Source: Pseudomonadota bacterium (GTDB taxonomy: Bacteria; Desulfobacterota; Binatia; Binatales; Binataceae). Taken from it: 64,000 nt of DNA. Made by a program: the position numbers and the translations under genes. A model generated the notes under the pieces. It worked only from the letters and a program-made list of their open reading frames with translations, ran no database searches and was not told the origin of the DNA. How positions within the stretch are numbered: the stretch's first letter is position 1; each line of letters begins with the position of its first letter. The stretch spans positions 124,001 to 188,000 of the forward strand of contig JAJPIF010000011.1 of assembly GCA_021324885.1 (NCBI GenBank), read 5' to 3'. This document shows positions 60,954 to 64,000 of this stretch, piece after piece.

Positions 60954-61273
60954 TCAGGCCAACCCTCCCGCCCATATTTTGGCGGATTCCGCCCGCCTTA
61001 ATATGTGTTTAAGTAACTACGTTTAGCATTTGTGGCATTTGAGATGCAAGTGAAAAACGTCGGGATTGCAAGCTTGTAAGATTGGAACCATCAGAATATG
61101 GACGATTGCTCAGAAATCCTTGATAAAATCCAAGGCATCACAATTGAGCATGAGATAATCGATAATCCGAATCTTACTCTGATGGCGGGGGTTGGACGGC
61201 AGAAGATTGCGCGCAGGCAGACAATAAAGTGGCGGGAAAGCTGAGCCGGTGCCTTCCCGCCACGGCTGAGACT
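60954..61273. other. Intergenic region, AT-rich promoter candidate
   Basis: About 320 bases upstream of the minus-strand surface-protein gene and downstream of the minus-strand amidohydrolase gene. The part at 61000-61160 is AT-rich compared with the rest of the window, as expected for a promoter. It ends with a terminator hairpin (see next). No gene is seen. Confidence 0.4.
61222..61263 (-). terminator. Hairpin terminator after the amidohydrolase gene
   Basis: GTGGCGGGAA (61229-61238) pairs perfectly with TTCCCGCCAC (61254-61263). On the minus strand it is followed by TTTATTG, and it lies just after the amidohydrolase stop (61274), so it is placed as a terminator for that gene. Confidence 0.7.
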
Positions 61274-62431
61274 CTAGACCTCGATGTTGTAGCAGCGCTT
61301 GACGTTGTCCAGGATGATCTTATTTCTGATTTCTGGCGCGATACCGGCGAAATCCTTTTCAATCGCCTTGCGCGACCGCGGCCAGGTCGAGACGCCGTGC
61401 GGATAGTCGGACGCCCACATGAAATTGTTGGCGCCAAAGCGCTGCAATGATTCCGCACTCAGTGGTTCGTCTTCGAAGGTGCCGAAAAGCTGGCGGTTGA
61501 GGTAGTAGCTGGGCAGCTCCTTCAGCTTGGCGCCGGACAGCGAGCCATAATGGCGGTAGGCATGGTCCAGGCGCCACACCAGATGCGGCAGCCAGCCTAC
61601 ATCGTTCTCGGCCGAGACAATCTTCAGTCCGGGAAACCGCTCGAGGACTCCATTCAAAGTCAGCGCCGTGATGGCCTGCTGGATCGGATGGATTGCGTTG
61701 GTAAAACCTTCCATCCGTGACGCTATCGGATTACCGGGCCGTCGCGGCATCACGCTGGTCCCGACGTGGAGCGAAATTGGCATGTCGAGGTCCTGCGCTG
61801 CCTGCCAAAACGGGTAATATTCGGGGTTGGAGTAAGGCTTTTCTTCCGGCGCGTTGCCCCAGATTTCCGCCCCCCGCAGTCCGATTTTCGCGCACCGTTC
61901 CAGCTCCTTTACTGCTGTAGGAATGTCCCACATTGGAATCAAAGCCAGTCCGATGAGCCGCTTGGGATTGCTCGAGCAGAATTCCCCCAGCCAGGTGTTG
62001 TACACGCTGAAGCAGGCTTGCTGGAGTTCCTGGTCGGTGATCTGGAACAGCGGCATCCCCAGCGAGGTGTAAAGGACTTCCGCGCTGACCCCGTCCATCT
62101 CCTGATCCTTGATCCGTTCCACTGGATCCCAGGCGCCGGGTCTGGCCTCTTCGTACCCGGCCGAGGAGGTAACGAATTTCTTGAAATCGTCACTGGCCTC
62201 GCGCAGCAGCGCACCCGAACGGTTGACGTTTTGCCCGGCGGCAAACAGTTCGGCCAGGATTGGCAGGTCGAACAGGCCGGGAATCCGGAAAGCATAGCTG
62301 GGCCCCTCTTTGGTTTCCTTAACGATCACGCGGGGCGCCTTATCGGTGTACTTTTTGTCCAGCCGGCTCACCCAGAAGTCGGCCGGCTCAACGACGTGCG
62401 AATCCGCCGAAATATATTTTAACGCTTCCAT
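61274..62431 (-). CDS. Amidohydrolase-2 family metal-dependent hydrolase/decarboxylase
   Basis: 385 residues, fourth family member. ISADSHVVEP (8-17), ISLHVGTSVMPRRPG with metal His, IVSAENDVGWLPHLVWRLDH and FMWASDYPHGVSTWP are the landmarks. It keeps the same N-terminal order as the gene at 17338 (SADxHVxEP) in an unbroken frame, which helped show the frameshift there. Start ATG 62431 is set by AAAGGAG 8 bases upstream. Substrate unknown; the nearest upstream gene is YraN and unrelated. Confidence 0.92.
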   Translation of the reverse strand: MEALKYISADSHVVEPADFWVSRLDKKYTDKAPRVIVKETKEGPSYAFRIPGLFDLPILAELFAAGQNVNRSGALLREASDDFKKFVTSSAGYEEARPGAWDPVERIKDQEMDGVSAEVLYTSLGMPLFQITDQELQQACFSVYNTWLGEFCSSNPKRLIGLALIPMWDIPTAVKELERCAKIGLRGAEIWGNAPEEKPYSNPEYYPFWQAAQDLDMPISLHVGTSVMPRRPGNPIASRMEGFTNAIHPIQQAITALTLNGVLERFPGLKIVSAENDVGWLPHLVWRLDHAYRHYGSLSGAKLKELPSYYLNRQLFGTFEDEPLSAESLQRFGANNFMWASDYPHGVSTWPRSRKAIEKDFAGIAPEIRNKIILDNVKRCYNIEV

Positions 62432-62735
62432 AACCTAGCTCTCCTTTCGCCGGCCGCCGAGCACGGCAAGCGGCTATGATTTGCAGACAGTGCTGTTTGA
62501 GGCGGCTAAGCCAGCCGCGTGTACATCGGGCGAGGTCTCGCCAAAAAGTGCAACTCCCCGAAAATTCATCCCATTTGTTGGCGGGACAGCAAACCACGAT
62601 CGCGCAGCTATCGCTTTCGCCAACACGAACCCTGCCAGTTGATAAAGTTACGCTTTTGCCGTCCCCATCGTCAAACGCTCAGGAACGGGGAGCGGATGCG
62701 AGTTTTGTTTCCTCGTTATAGCTTGCTAGTTTGAT
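62432..62735. other. Divergent intergenic region with one small hairpin
   Basis: About 300 bases between the amidohydrolase and YraN genes. A small stem (GCGGCT/AGCCGC, 62502-62518) is present. No gene is seen; promoters for both flanking genes should lie here. Confidence 0.4.
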
Positions 62736-63224
62736 GTGGCAGTGAACCCGCAGCGGATAGCTGGCCTGCTCTTTGGTTCGCAGCATGCTCATTCAGGGGT
62801 GCGAGGCCGAAATCCGTTCAGATGGTTGATAGGACGTTTGCGCGCCGCCGCGGGACTTGAAACCCCGCGGCGCGCCCGCCGGCTGGCGCTGGGCGCGATG
62901 GGCGAGCGGATGGCGGTGCGGCGGTTGCGCCGCGAGGGCTACCGGATTGTCGCACGCAATTACCGGGCCGCCGGCGCCGAAATCGACGCCATCGCGATCG
63001 ACCGCGATACACTAGTCTTTGTCGAGGTGAAAACCCGGCTGAGCCTGGCCGCCGGACGCCCCGAAGATTCGGTTCACGAACTGAAGCAAAATCGTATTCG
63101 GCGGGCGGCGGCCGTTTACGCCCGTACCCGCGCGATGGAAGACTGGCCGATGAGATTTGACGTGGTGGCAATCTCGGGCCGGGACGGGCGGTGGCAGTTG
63201 GAGATTATCAAGGACGCATTTTGA
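62736..63224 (+). CDS. YraN/UPF0102 family nuclease-like protein
   Basis: 162 residues from GTG 62736. The N-terminus is basic, then the core GERMAVRRLRREGYRIVARNYR, followed by AEIDAIAIDRDTLVFVEVKTR (quoted as AEIDAIA ... FVEVKTR), the E-D-ExK pattern of a restriction-endonuclease-like fold. YraN proteins are common, often next to rnhB or dnaA-region genes. Its stop is 0 bases from the serS start (TGA then ATG), so the two are co-transcribed. Confidence 0.93.
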   Translation: MAVNPQRIAGLLFGSQHAHSGVRGRNPFRWLIGRLRAAAGLETPRRARRLALGAMGERMAVRRLRREGYRIVARNYRAAGAEIDAIAIDRDTLVFVEVKTRLSLAAGRPEDSVHELKQNRIRRAAAVYARTRAMEDWPMRFDVVAISGRDGRWQLEIIKDAF

Positions 63225-64000
63225 ATGCTTGACATCAGGCTGATTCGCGACAACCCCGATAAAATCAAGGCTGAACTCGCCAAAGTCTCATTCCCACCGC
63301 AGGAGGTGGACCGGCTGCTTGCCGCGGACGAACGCCGGCGCAAACTTCAACATGAACTCGACGAATTGCGCGCTCGACGCACCCGCGAATCCAGGGAATT
63401 GGGCAGGATGGAGCCGGCCGAACGCGAAAGCCGCCGCGCCCAGATGCGCGCCCTGGGCGAGCAAATCGCCGAAGGCGAGCGCGAATTGACCCGTGCTGAA
63501 GCTGAATTCAACCGTCTGATGCTGCTGGTGCCCAATTTGCCGCGCCCGTGGGTTCCCGCCGGCGAGGGCGAAAGCGCCAATTCAGTGGTGCGCCGCGAAG
63601 GCGAACCGAAACAGTTTGATTTCACCCCTCTGCCCCATTGGGAACTGGGCGAAAAGCTCGGCATCATCGACTTCGAGCGCGGCGTCAAGCTTGCCGGCAG
63701 CCGGTTTTATTTTCTGGTTGGGATGGGTGCGAGACTTGAGCGAGCGCTGATCGCGATGATGCTCGACCTCAAACGCGAGCAAGGTTACCTCGAACTGGCA
63801 CCGCCGCTGATGGTCAACACCGAAACCGTGACCGGGACCGCCCATCTGCCCAAGTTTGCCGACACCATGTACCGCGACATCGAGGAGGACTACTGGTTCG
63901 TTCCCACGGCCGAGGTTCCTCTGACCAACTTCTATGCGCGCGAAATTCTGGACTCTGCACGATTGCCCATTTACCTGACCGCCTATACTCCCTGTTTTCG
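63225..64000 (+). CDS. serS: Seryl-tRNA synthetase (5' part)
   Basis: Gene runs off the right edge; 258 residues are visible from ATG 63225. The N-terminal long coiled-coil arm that grips the tRNA-Ser long arm is seen at 30-105 (RRRKLQHELDELRARRT and AQMRALGEQIAEGERELTRAE), then the start of the class II catalytic domain (HWELGEKLGIIDFERGVKLAGSRFYFL, quoted in part; motif 2 region LTAYTPCF at the edge). It charges tRNA-Ser with serine. It starts directly after the YraN stop. Confidence 0.97.
   Translation, partial: MLDIRLIRDNPDKIKAELAKVSFPPQEVDRLLAADERRRKLQHELDELRARRTRESRELGRMEPAERESRRAQMRALGEQIAEGERELTRAEAEFNRLMLLVPNLPRPWVPAGEGESANSVVRREGEPKQFDFTPLPHWELGEKLGIIDFERGVKLAGSRFYFLVGMGARLERALIAMMLDLKREQGYLELAPPLMVNTETVTGTAHLPKFADTMYRDIEEDYWFVPTAEVPLTNFYAREILDSARLPIYLTAYTPCF

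Noticed and set aside
1-64000. CRISPR arrays, rRNA genes, further tRNAs
   Set aside because: I saw no regularly spaced direct repeats, no rRNA segments, and only one tRNA cloverleaf while reading; a dedicated scan would be needed to exclude weak cases.

Overview
The window is GC-rich, gene-dense bacterial DNA. It encodes LpxA (lipid A) and many lipoproteins or exported proteins, so the host is a diderm (Gram-negative). Features fitting an uncultured deltaproteobacterial or Binatota-like lineage are four amidohydrolase-2 paralogues, a thiolase/DUF35 pair, a cysteine-type CcmE with a CxCxC CcmH, and a radical-SAM/B12 enzyme. That placement is inference from gene content; no marker gene was searched.

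Layout. 1-313: tail of oxalyl-CoA decarboxylase. 526-7028 (minus): apparent operon of a TPR lipoprotein, a LolA/LolB-like lipoprotein, and an oligopeptide-type ABC importer (binding protein plus two permeases; no ATPases in view). 7.2-11.5 kb (plus): amino-acid permease, DEAD-box helicase, acyl-lipid desaturase, and an RRM protein with a strong terminator. 11.9-14.6 kb: a run of six small unknown genes. 14.9-18.5 kb: amidohydrolase, SDR dehydrogenase, and a second amidohydrolase whose start is frameshifted. 18.6-22.3 kb: remnant of a conjugative element (trbF, trbG, trbI, a small gene, then higBA with an amber-interrupted toxin), followed by a YaaC-like gene and a tRNA-Lys whose 3' end faces the remnant. 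24.1-30.8 kb: host-attachment protein, a transmembrane FHA-CAP fusion, an RMD1 protein, a B12/radical-SAM enzyme, and a thiolase-like protein with its DUF35 partner. 30.9-32.8 kb: yacG, lpxA, an EEP phosphatase.

32.99-38.7 kb is a cytochrome c maturation operon, ccmE-F-H-(I-like)-A-B-C-D, with variant CcmE and CcmH and no CcmG. It is followed by a J-protein with half of the usual zinc centre, a CbpM/MerR-like partner, and a second redox-flavoured set: SCO1, DUF2318, membrane rhodanese and MauE/DoxX. I infer that these could supply thiol and copper chemistry for cytochrome or oxidase assembly.

43.1-64 kb: a WYL regulator, a VOC protein, a possible CYTH protein, a DUF2950/DUF3300 exported pair, a PDZ protein with a hydrophobic insertion, a K+ channel, a NIPSNAP-like gene that seems to start at ATT, and a third amidohydrolase. 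Then come a convergent NHEJ-type ligase and LigD polymerase domain, peptide deformylase, a 1216-residue SBBP/IPT surface protein, a fourth amidohydrolase, a YraN nuclease-like protein, and the 5' part of serS. A roughly 70-100 bp dispersed repeat occurs twice, inverted, near 14.7 and 43.05 kb.
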